Positions 16,802 through 25,622 of a DNA stretch of 64,000 bases are shown here, in pieces; within the stretch, counting starts at the first letter, position 1; each line of letters starts with the position of its first letter. Under the pieces are notes generated by a model that was not told the DNA's origin, did not search any database, and worked only from the letters and a program-made list of their open reading frames with translations. The DNA comes from Bog-473 sp036268485. Lineage in GTDB: Bacteria; Actinomycetota; Acidimicrobiia; Acidimicrobiales; RAAP-2. Both the position numbers and the translations under genes were made by a program. Where the stretch lies: contig DATAUC010000054.1 of assembly GCA_036268485.1 (NCBI GenBank), forward strand, positions 1 to 64,000, written 5' to 3'.

Positions 16802-18280
16802 ATGGGCGAGGAAGCACCGGTAGTGATCGCAGGCGCGGGCCCGGGGGGACTGACTGCGGCCTATCAGTTGACCAAGCGGGGCCAGCACCCGGTAGTCCTG
16901 GAAGCCGACGCGGTGGTGGGCGGCATCAGCCGCACCGTGCTGCGCGACGGTTGGCGCTTCGACCTGGGTGGTCACCGTTTCTTCACCAAGGTGCCCGAGG
17001 TGGAAGCCCTGTGGCACGAGATCCTGCCCGAGGGCGACTTCCTGTTGCGACCGCGCATGAGTCGCATCTTCTACAAGGGCAAGTACTACGACTACCCGCT
17101 CAAGGCCATGAACGCGCTACGCAACCTGGGGCTGTGGGAGGCCATTCTCTGCGGCTTCTCCTATGTCTGGGCCCGCATCCGTCCGCCCAAGGACGAGTCG
17201 AATTACGAGAACTGGTTGGTGGCCCGCTTCGGCTGGCGCCTCTACCGCACCTTCTTCAAGACCTACACCGAGCGCGTCTGGGGCGTACCGGTGGCCGACA
17301 TGCCGTCGGACTGGGCGGCACAGCGGATCAAGAACCTGGATCTGCGCAAGGCCGTCATCAACGCCATCCTGCCCAAGCGCAATCAGACCGAGATCACCAC
17401 GCTCATTGAGGAGTTCCAGTACCCGAAGTACGGCCCCGGCATGATGTGGGAAGTCTGCACGGAGAAGGTGCAGGCGGCCGGCGGAACGGTGTATCTCGAA
17501 GCGCGGGTCACCGGCATCAACGTGGCCGACGGCCGGGCCCAATCGGTGGCCTACACCCACAACGGCGTGGAGGTGGAGCAGGCGGCCTCGCACGTGATCT
17601 CCACCATGCCCATGCGCGAGCTGGTGCACACCATCCGGCCGGCGCCCCCGGCCGAGGTCCTGGCTGCGGCCGACGACCTGCACTACCGCGACTACCTGAC
17701 CGTCGCCCTGGTGGTGCCCGAGTCGCGCAGCTTCCCCGACAACTGGATCTACATCCATGCACCCGAAGTCAACGTGGGCCGCATACAGAACTACGGCAGC
17801 TGGTCGCCCTACCTGGTCAAGGACGGGCGCACCTGTCTCGGTCTGGAGTACTTCGTCTTCGAAGGTGACGAGATGTGGGAGATGGCCGACGACGATCTCA
17901 TCGCCCTGGCTACCAAGGAGCTGGGCCAACTCGGCCTGGTCGAGCCGGGCGACGTGGAGTCGGGCTACGTGGTGCGGGTGCCCAAGGCCTATCCCTATTA
18001 CGACTTCTCCTACAAGGCCAACGTGCAGGCCATCCGGGACTACCTCGAGGCCCACGCCCCCAACGTGCATCCCGTCGGGCGCAACGGCATGCACAAGTAC
18101 AACAACCAGGACCACTCCATGTACACCGCCATGCTGACCGTGGACAACATATTCGGCGGCACCAACGACATCTGGTCGGTCAACGTGGAGGAGGAGTACC
18201 ACGAGACGAGTGGTGGGGGAACAGGCCGGGACGCCCCCATCCTGCCCAGGCGCCCGGCTTCAACCTCCAGCTCCTCCTAA
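16802..18280 (+). CDS. FAD-dependent, UDP-galactopyranose-mutase-like oxidoreductase
   Basis: This 492-residue flavoprotein has the Rossmann motif GAGPGGLTAAYQL (residues 10-22), then VLEADAVVGGISRTV and the HRFFTK segment. The C-terminal FAD-binding end is DNIFGGTNDIWSVN. The family (protoporphyrinogen-oxidase/Glf-like, COG1232) includes UDP-galactopyranose mutases that make the UDP-galactofuranose donor. Its place in a glycosyltransferase cluster fits a sugar-nucleotide or lipid-linked-sugar role. True Glf proteins are about 370-400 residues, so this longer relative may do another reaction. A Ser-rich tail ends the protein. Confidence 0.8.
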   Translation: MGEEAPVVIAGAGPGGLTAAYQLTKRGQHPVVLEADAVVGGISRTVLRDGWRFDLGGHRFFTKVPEVEALWHEILPEGDFLLRPRMSRIFYKGKYYDYPLKAMNALRNLGLWEAILCGFSYVWARIRPPKDESNYENWLVARFGWRLYRTFFKTYTERVWGVPVADMPSDWAAQRIKNLDLRKAVINAILPKRNQTEITTLIEEFQYPKYGPGMMWEVCTEKVQAAGGTVYLEARVTGINVADGRAQSVAYTHNGVEVEQAASHVISTMPMRELVHTIRPAPPAEVLAAADDLHYRDYLTVALVVPESRSFPDNWIYIHAPEVNVGRIQNYGSWSPYLVKDGRTCLGLEYFVFEGDEMWEMADDDLIALATKELGQLGLVEPGDVESGYVVRVPKAYPYYDFSYKANVQAIRDYLEAHAPNVHPVGRNGMHKYNNQDHSMYTAMLTVDNIFGGTNDIWSVNVEEEYHETSGGGTGRDAPILPRRPASTSSSS

Positions 18281-18283
18281 CGC

Positions 18284-20206
18284 GTGGACGCCCCTCGTCG
18301 GCGGACCCGGTCATTCGTCGTCCTGGCCGGTCTCTCCTATCTGGTCTTTGCCGTCATCTTGTGGTGGGGTGCCTGGTCGCAGGGAGCCAGCACACACACG
18401 TTGTGTGGCTGCGGCGACCCCGCGCTGTTCCTGTGGTTCTTCCAGTGGCCGGCCACGGCGGTGGCCCACCTGCACAACCCGCTGTACTCCACCGCGTTGT
18501 TCCACCCGGGCGGGGTGAACCTGCTGGCCCAGACCTCGGTGCTCGGGTTGAGCGTGCCGCTGATGCCGGTCACCTGGCTCTTCGGCCCGGTGGCCTCACT
18601 CAACGTGGCGTCGACCCTGGCCCCCACCCTCAGCGCCTTCGCCGCCTTCATGGTCCTGCGGCGCCGGGTGCGCTGGATGCCGGCCGCCTACCTCGGCGGG
18701 TTGCTCTACGGCTTCTCGCCCTCGGTGTTGACCAGCTTGCAGTTCTCGCATCTCATGACGGCGGCCATCATGCTGCTGCCGCTGATCCTGGCCACCCTGG
18801 ACGAGATCCTGGTGCGCCAACAGCACAGTCCCGTCAAAGCCGGCCTGCTGCTCGGGCTCCTGCTCTTCTTCCAGTTCTTCTTGAGTTCGGAAATGCTGGC
18901 CGTGGTGGCCGTGCTCTTCGTGGTGTGTATCGCCGCCCTGCTGCTCCACGGGGTGGTGGCGGACCGCGCCCGTCTGCGACTGATCGTGCCGCACGCCGCG
19001 CGCGGGTTGGTGGTGTCCGGCGTGGTCGGCGCTGTGCTGCTGATCTACCCGGTGTGGTTCGCCCTGCTGGGTCCGGCCCACCTCTCGGGGCTGATCTGGC
19101 CCAACATCGGCTCCATCGGCGGCTACGACGGGGCCAGCTTCATCAGTGCCAATCTCATCCACCACGTCAACCTGTACACCGCCATCGGCGGCTACGAAGG
19201 CAGTCAGTTGCCGTCGTCCGCCTATCTGGGCTGGGGCTTGTTGGGGGTGGCGCTGGCGGGACTGTTCCTATTCATCCGCGACCGCCGTCTCTGGTTCTAC
19301 GCCTTCCTCCTGGCCGTGTGCGTGGGCTGTTCATGGGGAACGCGCCCGGGCGAGTTGGTGCCCGAGCGCCTCTTCCATCAGATACCGGTCATTGAGAACG
19401 TCATTGAGCAGCGCTTCATGATCATCGGCTTCCTGGCCGCCGCCTTCCTCTTGGCCATGATCGTGGATCACATCCGTTGGCGCGTCCCCGCGCTCTGGAA
19501 AAAAGCCGGGAGGTGGTCCGGACTCTTGGGAGCCGGGGCCGCCTTGGGCGTGGCCGCCGTGGCCTTGGTCCCTATCGGCGCCACCTTCGCCTCCTCCATG
19601 CCCTTCGTCATGCGGCCCGTGACGCTGCCCCGCTGGTATGTCAGCGTGGCGCCCCACCTCCCACCCGACCGTGTGCTGCTCAACTACCCGGCACCGTTCT
19701 CGGGAATTCAGGTGGCCATGGCCTGGCAGGCCGTTGACGCCATGCACTTCAGCCAGGCCGGGGGCGGGGGACCGCAGGGCGTGAGCTACCGAGCCGGCGC
19801 GGCCGAGCCCGGCTTCAAGGCGCTGGAGGACCTGGCCTTTGGCATCACCATTCCCCAACCCACCGGGACACGCGCGGAGTCGGCGGCGGTGCGGCGGGCC
19901 ATCTCGGTCTGGAAGGTCAACACCGTGGTCATCGCACCAGAGAAGGGAACCGGCCTCACCCTCCAAGGCCACGACCCCACCTATGCCGCCGCCTTCATGA
20001 CGGCGGTGCTGGGCCGGCTACCTCGCATTCAGGCCGGCGCCTGGGTCTGGGACAACGTGTCGGTCGACCGGGCCGGGGACCCGCCACCGCTGCGGGTGGC
20101 TCCGACGCTCATCGCCCGCTGCGTCAAGGCGGACGAGAAGGTGGTCGCTGCACAGGTGGCCACCTTGCGGGTGGCCCGGTGCATGAAGGCGTCCGCCCAC
20201 CGATGA
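18284..20206 (+). CDS. Large polytopic membrane protein, GT-C-like
   Basis: This 640-residue membrane protein has about 11-12 TM helices in the first 430 residues and a soluble outer C-terminal domain. After TM1 come CGCGDPALFLWFFQW and HNPLYSTALFHPGGVN, a pattern of GT-C-type or YfhO-like proteins with an acidic residue in the first outer loop. Start is GTG 18284, three bases after the flavoprotein stop. The stop overlaps the next ATG (ATGA). A glycosyltransferase role is likely from fold and context but not proven. Confidence 0.68.
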   Translation: MDAPRRRTRSFVVLAGLSYLVFAVILWWGAWSQGASTHTLCGCGDPALFLWFFQWPATAVAHLHNPLYSTALFHPGGVNLLAQTSVLGLSVPLMPVTWLFGPVASLNVASTLAPTLSAFAAFMVLRRRVRWMPAAYLGGLLYGFSPSVLTSLQFSHLMTAAIMLLPLILATLDEILVRQQHSPVKAGLLLGLLLFFQFFLSSEMLAVVAVLFVVCIAALLLHGVVADRARLRLIVPHAARGLVVSGVVGAVLLIYPVWFALLGPAHLSGLIWPNIGSIGGYDGASFISANLIHHVNLYTAIGGYEGSQLPSSAYLGWGLLGVALAGLFLFIRDRRLWFYAFLLAVCVGCSWGTRPGELVPERLFHQIPVIENVIEQRFMIIGFLAAAFLLAMIVDHIRWRVPALWKKAGRWSGLLGAGAALGVAAVALVPIGATFASSMPFVMRPVTLPRWYVSVAPHLPPDRVLLNYPAPFSGIQVAMAWQAVDAMHFSQAGGGGPQGVSYRAGAAEPGFKALEDLAFGITIPQPTGTRAESAAVRRAISVWKVNTVVIAPEKGTGLTLQGHDPTYAAAFMTAVLGRLPRIQAGAWVWDNVSVDRAGDPPPLRVAPTLIARCVKADEKVVAAQVATLRVARCMKASAHR

Positions 20207-20613
20207 AGCCGTGGCTGAGAGCGGCCGTCGCCGCGGTGGTCGGGCTGCTGGCGATCGTCGGCATCGCCCTGACGGCGGTGCACGCGGCGCGCTCGGAATC
20301 ACATCTGGCCACGCCCGCCCTGGTGCACAGCGCCACCCAGAGCGACGCCTACTTCGAGTGCCTCAGCACGCAGGCCCACTCCCTGGTGAGCGCGCACGAC
20401 ATCGTCTATCTACCCAAGCCGACGCTGGCCAACTGGGTCACGCTGACCAAGGTCATCGGTGGCTGGGTGCGCCTCACCCTGCGCCCGGCTTCGAGCACCG
20501 TGGCGCTGGCCCTCCTGCACAGCACCCGGGGAGCCACCTGCCAGGGCGACTACCTGGTGACCATTCGCCGCCAATCCGGTGGTCGCGCCCTCATCTCCCG
20601 GGGCCGCTCGTGA
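20203..20613 (+). CDS. Small membrane-anchored outer protein, unknown
   Basis: This 136-residue protein has one N-terminal TM helix or uncleaved signal (AAVAAVVGLLAIVGIALTAV) and an outer domain of about 105 residues with two cysteines (ECLSTQ and ATCQGDY) that could form a disulfide. I do not recognise the domain. It is coupled on both sides: its ATG overlaps the previous stop and its stop overlaps the next GTG. It probably works with the flanking membrane glycosyltransferases. Confidence 0.7.
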   Translation: MKPWLRAAVAAVVGLLAIVGIALTAVHAARSESHLATPALVHSATQSDAYFECLSTQAHSLVSAHDIVYLPKPTLANWVTLTKVIGGWVRLTLRPASSTVALALLHSTRGATCQGDYLVTIRRQSGGRALISRGRS

Positions 20614-22046
20614 GCACGACGGGCGCCGTGGTGCTCACCCTCTTGGTCTTGGCCGCGTCCGGGGTGGTGCCGGTGCTGTTGGCCGTCGGGCCGCGCCTGG
20701 TGGCGCTGCCCCTGCTTCCGCTGGCCGGCGCGCTGTGCTGCGGGGTGGCGGCGGTCAGCGAGATCGCCCTCTTCGGGTCGCTGCTGCTGTGGTTCGTCCT
20801 CTGGGCGGTGGGCGCCTTCGTGGTCAGCGCAGTCGTGCTCGTCACGCATCCGGCCCTGCGCCAACGACGTCGGCGCCAACTCGCCGCACTACGCCACGGC
20901 GTGCGCCCGCTGCTCGTCATCGGCGGTGTGGCCGTGGTGGCGGCCACCGTGCCCATGCTGTGGTCGCTCAAGGTGCCGAGCGTCGGCTTCGACACCAGGG
21001 CCATCTGGATGCTCCACGCCCGCTGGCTCAGTCACGGGCATACATTCGCCCTGGCCGCCATCCGCAACCGCTTCCTGGTGGTGTCGCACCCCGGGTACCC
21101 GCCGCTGGTGAGCTCGGTCATGGCGTTCGCCTGGCGCCTCACCGGTACCAGTTCGGCGCGGGTGGGTGTCGTCATGGTGGCCCTGGTCAATGCCTGCGCG
21201 CTGTTCGTGGCCGGGTGGGGCATCATCGAGGTGGCCCGGCGTGGCGCGGTGCGGCTCCATGCCGGCCAGCGCGGGCAGCAGCTGGTCCTGGCGGCCGGCG
21301 TGTTGGTGGCTGCGCTGACCGTCCTGGTGGCCGGTGGGGTGGTCGGACTCTTCGCCACCAACGGTTACGCCGACGTGCTCTGGTCCTTCACCGCCGTGGC
21401 CGCCGTGGTGTTCGGATTGGTGCTGCCGCCGACGCCGTCCAATCTGGCGGTGACCGCGCTCCTGCTCGGGGTGACCGGGCTGACCAAGGTCGAAGGCATC
21501 GCGGTGGCCGGTGTCTTCGTGATCCTGATCGCCGTGCGCGTGGTGGTGCGCCGTCAGGGGCGCCCCTGGGTTCCCATAGCGGGGGCTGCCGCGGCCATCG
21601 TGGCGCTCCTGGTCTGGCCGCTGCTGACCATCATCGCCGGCGTGCCCTCGGACCCCAGCATCAGCGGGCAACGCGACGGGTCGTTGAGCAGCCGGGCCCA
21701 CAGCACGATCAGCGCCATGTGGCCCCATCTGCACGTGGTGGTGCTGGCCCTGGTCTGCTCGGTGCTGGGCGGTCTCTTCCTGCGTGCGGTGCGCGGCCGG
21801 CTGGGCCTGGCCAACGACCTGTGGCCCTGGGTCGCCCTCATCGGTGCCACCGCCGTGCTGGCCGGGGCCTACGTCTTCGGGCCCGGCAACGTGGAGCTGT
21901 GGTTGGCCACCTCGGTCAACCGCACCACGATATTCGAGGCGCTCCTGGCCTGGTGGATCGTCGCCCTGTGGGCGCTGTCTGGGGTAGCCGGTGCTTCACT
22001 GCTCGAGCGGGCCCAGGTACCTACCCGCAAACCGGCGGCCCCATGA
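20610..22046 (+). CDS. Polytopic membrane protein, GT-C-like glycosyltransferase
   Basis: This 478-residue protein has about 11 TM helices. After the third comes VGFDTRAIWMLHARWL, then SHPGYPPL. This Asp..Arg..W..HA plus Pro-Pro-Leu pattern recurs in GT-C-like bacterial proteins and would hold the catalytic acid in the first large outer loop. The GTG at 20610 overlaps the previous stop and the stop overlaps the next ATG. Its substrate is not evident. Confidence 0.66.
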   Translation: MSTTGAVVLTLLVLAASGVVPVLLAVGPRLVALPLLPLAGALCCGVAAVSEIALFGSLLLWFVLWAVGAFVVSAVVLVTHPALRQRRRRQLAALRHGVRPLLVIGGVAVVAATVPMLWSLKVPSVGFDTRAIWMLHARWLSHGHTFALAAIRNRFLVVSHPGYPPLVSSVMAFAWRLTGTSSARVGVVMVALVNACALFVAGWGIIEVARRGAVRLHAGQRGQQLVLAAGVLVAALTVLVAGGVVGLFATNGYADVLWSFTAVAAVVFGLVLPPTPSNLAVTALLLGVTGLTKVEGIAVAGVFVILIAVRVVVRRQGRPWVPIAGAAAAIVALLVWPLLTIIAGVPSDPSISGQRDGSLSSRAHSTISAMWPHLHVVVLALVCSVLGGLFLRAVRGRLGLANDLWPWVALIGATAVLAGAYVFGPGNVELWLATSVNRTTIFEALLAWWIVALWALSGVAGASLLERAQVPTRKPAAP

Positions 22047-22909
22047 GATGGGTGCGCACTCTGGCGGCCGTGGCCGCGCTGTGCACGGTGTTGGCGGGCA
22101 GCGGGGGAGCGGGTGCCGCCACGGCACCCGGGCTGAGCCGGGCCGAGCATGCCGCGCTGGCCAAGAAGGGTGCCTTCGGGGCGCACCCGGTGCGCCTGTT
22201 GCTCCTCGGCGACTCCATCGCGCTCACCATCGGGTTCGGCCTTTCGGTCGATTCCCAGTCGTCGTACGGCGTGAGCATCTCGAACCACTCGACGTTGGGC
22301 TGCGACCTCGACCCGACGGTTTCGATCATCACCTCGGGCCAGGTCGGCCCGGCCACGCCCGGGTGCGTGCTCTGGCGCGCGCTGTGGCCTTTCCTCACCG
22401 CGTACGTGCACCCGCAGGTGGTGGCACTCGGTCTGGGTCGTTGGGAGATTTCGGACCACTTCTTCGACGGCCAGTGGGTCCACATCGGCCAGCCGGTCTG
22501 GGATGCGCATCTCACCGATGATCTGCTCGGGGCCGTCAAGATCTTTCAGACCTTCCACGCCAAGGTGATCCTCTTCACGATGCCGTACATCGACCCCAGC
22601 GATCGCCAGGCCAACGGGCAACCCTTCCCGGAGAACACGGACCAGCGCGTCAACGCCTACAACGCGTTGGTCGAGCGGGTCGCCGCCCACGACCCGGGTG
22701 AGATCACCGCCGTCGATGTGAACCACCTCTTGGATCCCAAGAACGTCTATACATCGAGGGTGGACGGCGTGGCGACGAGGTGGACGGACGGCATCCACAT
22801 CTCCCGGGCCGGCGGAGTGTTCCTGCGCTCGGGCATCCTGCCCATCGTTGACCGGCTGGCCCTGCAGGTCGACAGGTCCTGGGCCAAGGCACACAAGAAA
22901 CCCTCGTGA
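22043..22909 (+). CDS. Secreted SGNH-family hydrolase
   Basis: This 288-residue protein has a signal peptide (residues 1 to about 26) and an SGNH fold. Block I is LLLLGDSIALT with Ser58, block III is the region LGLGRWE, and the Asp/His pair lies in DGIHIS near residues 252-257. It resembles the SGNH domain at the C-terminus of OafA/PatB-type acyltransferases, which move or remove acetyl groups on glycans. Within this cluster it probably acylates or de-acylates the outer polysaccharide. ATGA and GTGA overlaps tie it to both neighbours. Confidence 0.75.
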   Translation: MRWVRTLAAVAALCTVLAGSGGAGAATAPGLSRAEHAALAKKGAFGAHPVRLLLLGDSIALTIGFGLSVDSQSSYGVSISNHSTLGCDLDPTVSIITSGQVGPATPGCVLWRALWPFLTAYVHPQVVALGLGRWEISDHFFDGQWVHIGQPVWDAHLTDDLLGAVKIFQTFHAKVILFTMPYIDPSDRQANGQPFPENTDQRVNAYNALVERVAAHDPGEITAVDVNHLLDPKNVYTSRVDGVATRWTDGIHISRAGGVFLRSGILPIVDRLALQVDRSWAKAHKKPS

Positions 22910-24402
22910 CCACCGACCACGACACAACCGGCGCCACTCCACCCACCGGCCCCGACGGTGCCGGGGCGGCTGCGGAGATACTCGTCGAAGGTGTCCCGGC
23001 CGCCGTCTCCCTGGCACCGAGTGCACCGGGTCTCGCCCTCGGTGGGGAGATGGTGCTGGGTGGCCACGGCGAGCCCGGGGTGGAATCGATGCGGGCCGGT
23101 CTGCTGCAGGCCGGGCCGCTGGCCGCCGCCGGTGTGTTGGCCAACGGCGCCAATGTCATCGTCACCGTCGTGTTGGCCCGCCTGCTCAACCCGCACGGCT
23201 ACGGCGTCCTCAACCAGCTGACCGGGTTGTTCCTGATTCTGTCCATGCCCGGCTCGGCCGTCGTGGTGGCCGTGGTGCGCCGAGTGACCTTGTGGCACGA
23301 GGACGGGTCGGGCCATCTGGTCCGGCGCTGGGCCGGCTGGATCCACCGGCGCGGGTCCCTCATCGTGCTGGCCTGGGGTGTGGTGGTGTTCGGCACCCGG
23401 CACTGGATCGCCGTGCTGCTGGGCCAGCGCAGCGGCATCGGCATCGCCGCCATCCTCACGGCGGCTGCCTTCTTCGTGCTGTTCTCGCTTGATCGCGGCC
23501 TGCTCCAAGCCCGCCGGGCCTACCGCCCGCTGGCCGTCAACCTGCTGGTCGAAGGCGGGGTGCGCACGGTGGCCGTGCTGGCGCTGGTGGCCGCCGGCAC
23601 CGGATCTTCGGGCGCCGCCGTCGGCATTCTGGTGGCCGAGGTGATCACGGCGGCCCATGCCCGCTACGCCGCCGTGCGGGTCTGGTCCGGTGCCACCAGC
23701 AGCGGCCGCTCCTGGACGACCGGTTGGGTGTCGGCCCTGCGACCCGACCCCGTTCTGGCCGGAACGGTCGCCCCCCGTCACCGGGTGGCCGTCGACCTCT
23801 TCGTGGCCTCGGTGTCGCTGTCCATGGTGGCCCTGCTCCAGAACGTCGACGTGCTGGTGGTGGGCAGGGACAATCCGACACACAGCGGTGCCTATGCCGC
23901 CGTGTCGGTCACCAGCAAGGCCATCGTCTTCGGTGCCGTCGTCCTGGGTGGCTATCTCCTGCCCGAGGCGGCCATCCGCTGGCGCCAGGGCGGCCACGCG
24001 CTGCGGCAACTGTCGGTGGTGTTGCTGTTGCTGGCCATCCCGGCCGGCATCCTGCTGGCCGTGGCCTTCGGGGCGCCGCACCTCTTGCTGAAGGTCGTCT
24101 TCCATCGCCACTACCTCGCCGCCACCTCGGCCCTGGCTCCCTTGGTCATCGCCATGATCCTGCTCAGCATCTCGGTCATCCTCACCATGTACCTGCTGGC
24201 CGTCGGCCGGCGCTGGGTGGCCGGTGTGCTGGTGGCCGGCGCCGTGGCGCTGACCGTGGTGGTGGCCCAGGCCCACGGTGCCCCCCGTGCCACCGCCGTG
24301 GCCGACCTCGAGGTGCAGGCCATCGTGCTGGCCGTCATCCTGGTGGGCTTCACCGTCATCCATCGGGTCCGGCTGCGACGGCACCCCGCCGGACTATCCT
24401 GA
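22906..24402 (+). CDS. Wzx-like oligosaccharide flippase
   Basis: This 498-residue protein starts with a soluble stretch of about 60 residues, then has about 12-14 TM helices. GVLANGANVIVTVVLARLLNPHGYGVLNQL is typical of the MATE/MVF-superfamily polysaccharide flippases (Wzx, RfbX), with the A-R-x-L-x-P-x-x-Y-G motif at TM1-2. Such proteins turn polyprenol-linked sugars from the cytoplasm to the outside. That matches a cluster that also encodes a cytoplasmic GT4 enzyme and several outer-face GT-C enzymes. Confidence 0.85.
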   Translation: MTTDHDTTGATPPTGPDGAGAAAEILVEGVPAAVSLAPSAPGLALGGEMVLGGHGEPGVESMRAGLLQAGPLAAAGVLANGANVIVTVVLARLLNPHGYGVLNQLTGLFLILSMPGSAVVVAVVRRVTLWHEDGSGHLVRRWAGWIHRRGSLIVLAWGVVVFGTRHWIAVLLGQRSGIGIAAILTAAAFFVLFSLDRGLLQARRAYRPLAVNLLVEGGVRTVAVLALVAAGTGSSGAAVGILVAEVITAAHARYAAVRVWSGATSSGRSWTTGWVSALRPDPVLAGTVAPRHRVAVDLFVASVSLSMVALLQNVDVLVVGRDNPTHSGAYAAVSVTSKAIVFGAVVLGGYLLPEAAIRWRQGGHALRQLSVVLLLLAIPAGILLAVAFGAPHLLLKVVFHRHYLAATSALAPLVIAMILLSISVILTMYLLAVGRRWVAGVLVAGAVALTVVVAQAHGAPRATAVADLEVQAIVLAVILVGFTVIHRVRLRRHPAGLS

Positions 24403-24407
24403 CCCCG

Positions 24408-25622
24408 GTGGGAGAGGAGCACACACCGGCGCCCCTCCCGCGGCGCGGCGGGTCCGAGGGTTCGGCCAAGCAGTCCGACGCCGCCACCCTGGCTTCTCTC
24501 GCCCACGACGCCGGCATCCGGCGGGTGCACTTCGTGGCCTGGCGCGATCTTTCCGATCCCGAAGCCGGCGGTTCCGAGCTCCATGCGCACCACATCGCCG
24601 AGCTGTGGGCCCAGGCTGGCCTCGATGTGACGTTCCGCACCTCCGCCGTCCCCGGCGCCGCCGCCTCCATCGAACGCGACGGCTACCGCGTGCGCCGTCA
24701 GTCCGGTCGCTACGGCGTGTTCGCCGGCGCCGCCTGGGAAGGCATCCGCATGGGCTACCAGCCGGGCGACGCGTTGGTCGAGATCTGGAACGGCATGCCC
24801 TTCTTCTCGCCGCTCTGGTACCGCGGTCCCCGCATGGTCTTCCTGCACCACGTGCACGCCGACATGTGGGGCATGGTGCTCCCGCCGGCGCTGGCCCGCA
24901 TGGGAGATCTCATGGAGCGCAAGGTGGCCCCGCGCTTTTACCGCAACAGCCGCATCGTCACCCTCTCGGAATCCTCCCGCCAGGAGATCATCTCGCTCAT
25001 GCATCTGCGGCCCGAGCAGATCTCGGTGGCCCCGCCCGGGGTCGACGCCCGCTACTCACCCGGCGGCGAGCGTTCGGCCACGCCGCTGGTGGTGGCCGTC
25101 GGCCGCCTGGTGCCGGTCAAGCGTTTCGATCTGCTCATCCGGTCCCTGGTCGAGTTGCATGAGCGGGTGCCTGCCACCAGAGCCGTCATCATCGGCGAGG
25201 GGTACGAACGCACCGCCCTCGAAGCGCTGCGCCACGAGCTTGGCGCCGACGAGTGGCTGGACCTGCCCGGTCATGTCAGCGACGACGAATTGGTCGACTG
25301 GTACCGCCGGGCCTGGGTCGTGGCCTCCTCCTCACAGCGTGAGGGCTGGGGTATGACGCTCACCGAGGCCGCCGCGTGCGGCACTCCGGCCGTGGCCACC
25401 GCCATCGCCGGTCACACCGACGCCGTGCTCGACGGCGAGTCCGGCCTGCTGGTCGATCGCCCCGAAGATCTGGGTGACGCCTTGGTCCGGGTCATCGAGA
25501 GCGACATCCTACGCAGCCGTCTGGCCAAGGGGGCGCTGGCCCGGGCCCGCTGGTTTACCTGGGGGGCGACGGCTCGCCGTTCGCTGGAGGCGCTGGCCGA
25601 AGAGGCCGACCGCCGACGCTGA
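24408..25622 (+). CDS. GT4-family glycosyltransferase
   Basis: This 404-residue GT-B glycosyltransferase of family 4 has the N-terminal VHFVAWRDLSDPEAGGSELH acceptor loop. The nucleotide-sugar site is VAVGRLVPVKRFDLLI with the E-x7-E motif EGWGMTLTE. It adds a sugar from a nucleotide donor on the cytoplasmic side, probably to a polyprenol-linked intermediate before flipping. GTG 24408 lies 5 bases after the flippase stop. Its last 68 bases overlap, on the other strand, the end of the AftD-like gene. I recall a GT4 and a methyltransferase near aftD in mycobacteria too, which would support a shared pathway. Confidence 0.9.
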   Translation: MGEEHTPAPLPRRGGSEGSAKQSDAATLASLAHDAGIRRVHFVAWRDLSDPEAGGSELHAHHIAELWAQAGLDVTFRTSAVPGAAASIERDGYRVRRQSGRYGVFAGAAWEGIRMGYQPGDALVEIWNGMPFFSPLWYRGPRMVFLHHVHADMWGMVLPPALARMGDLMERKVAPRFYRNSRIVTLSESSRQEIISLMHLRPEQISVAPPGVDARYSPGGERSATPLVVAVGRLVPVKRFDLLIRSLVELHERVPATRAVIIGEGYERTALEALRHELGADEWLDLPGHVSDDELVDWYRRAWVVASSSQREGWGMTLTEAAACGTPAVATAIAGHTDAVLDGESGLLVDRPEDLGDALVRVIESDILRSRLAKGALARARWFTWGATARRSLEALAEEADRRR

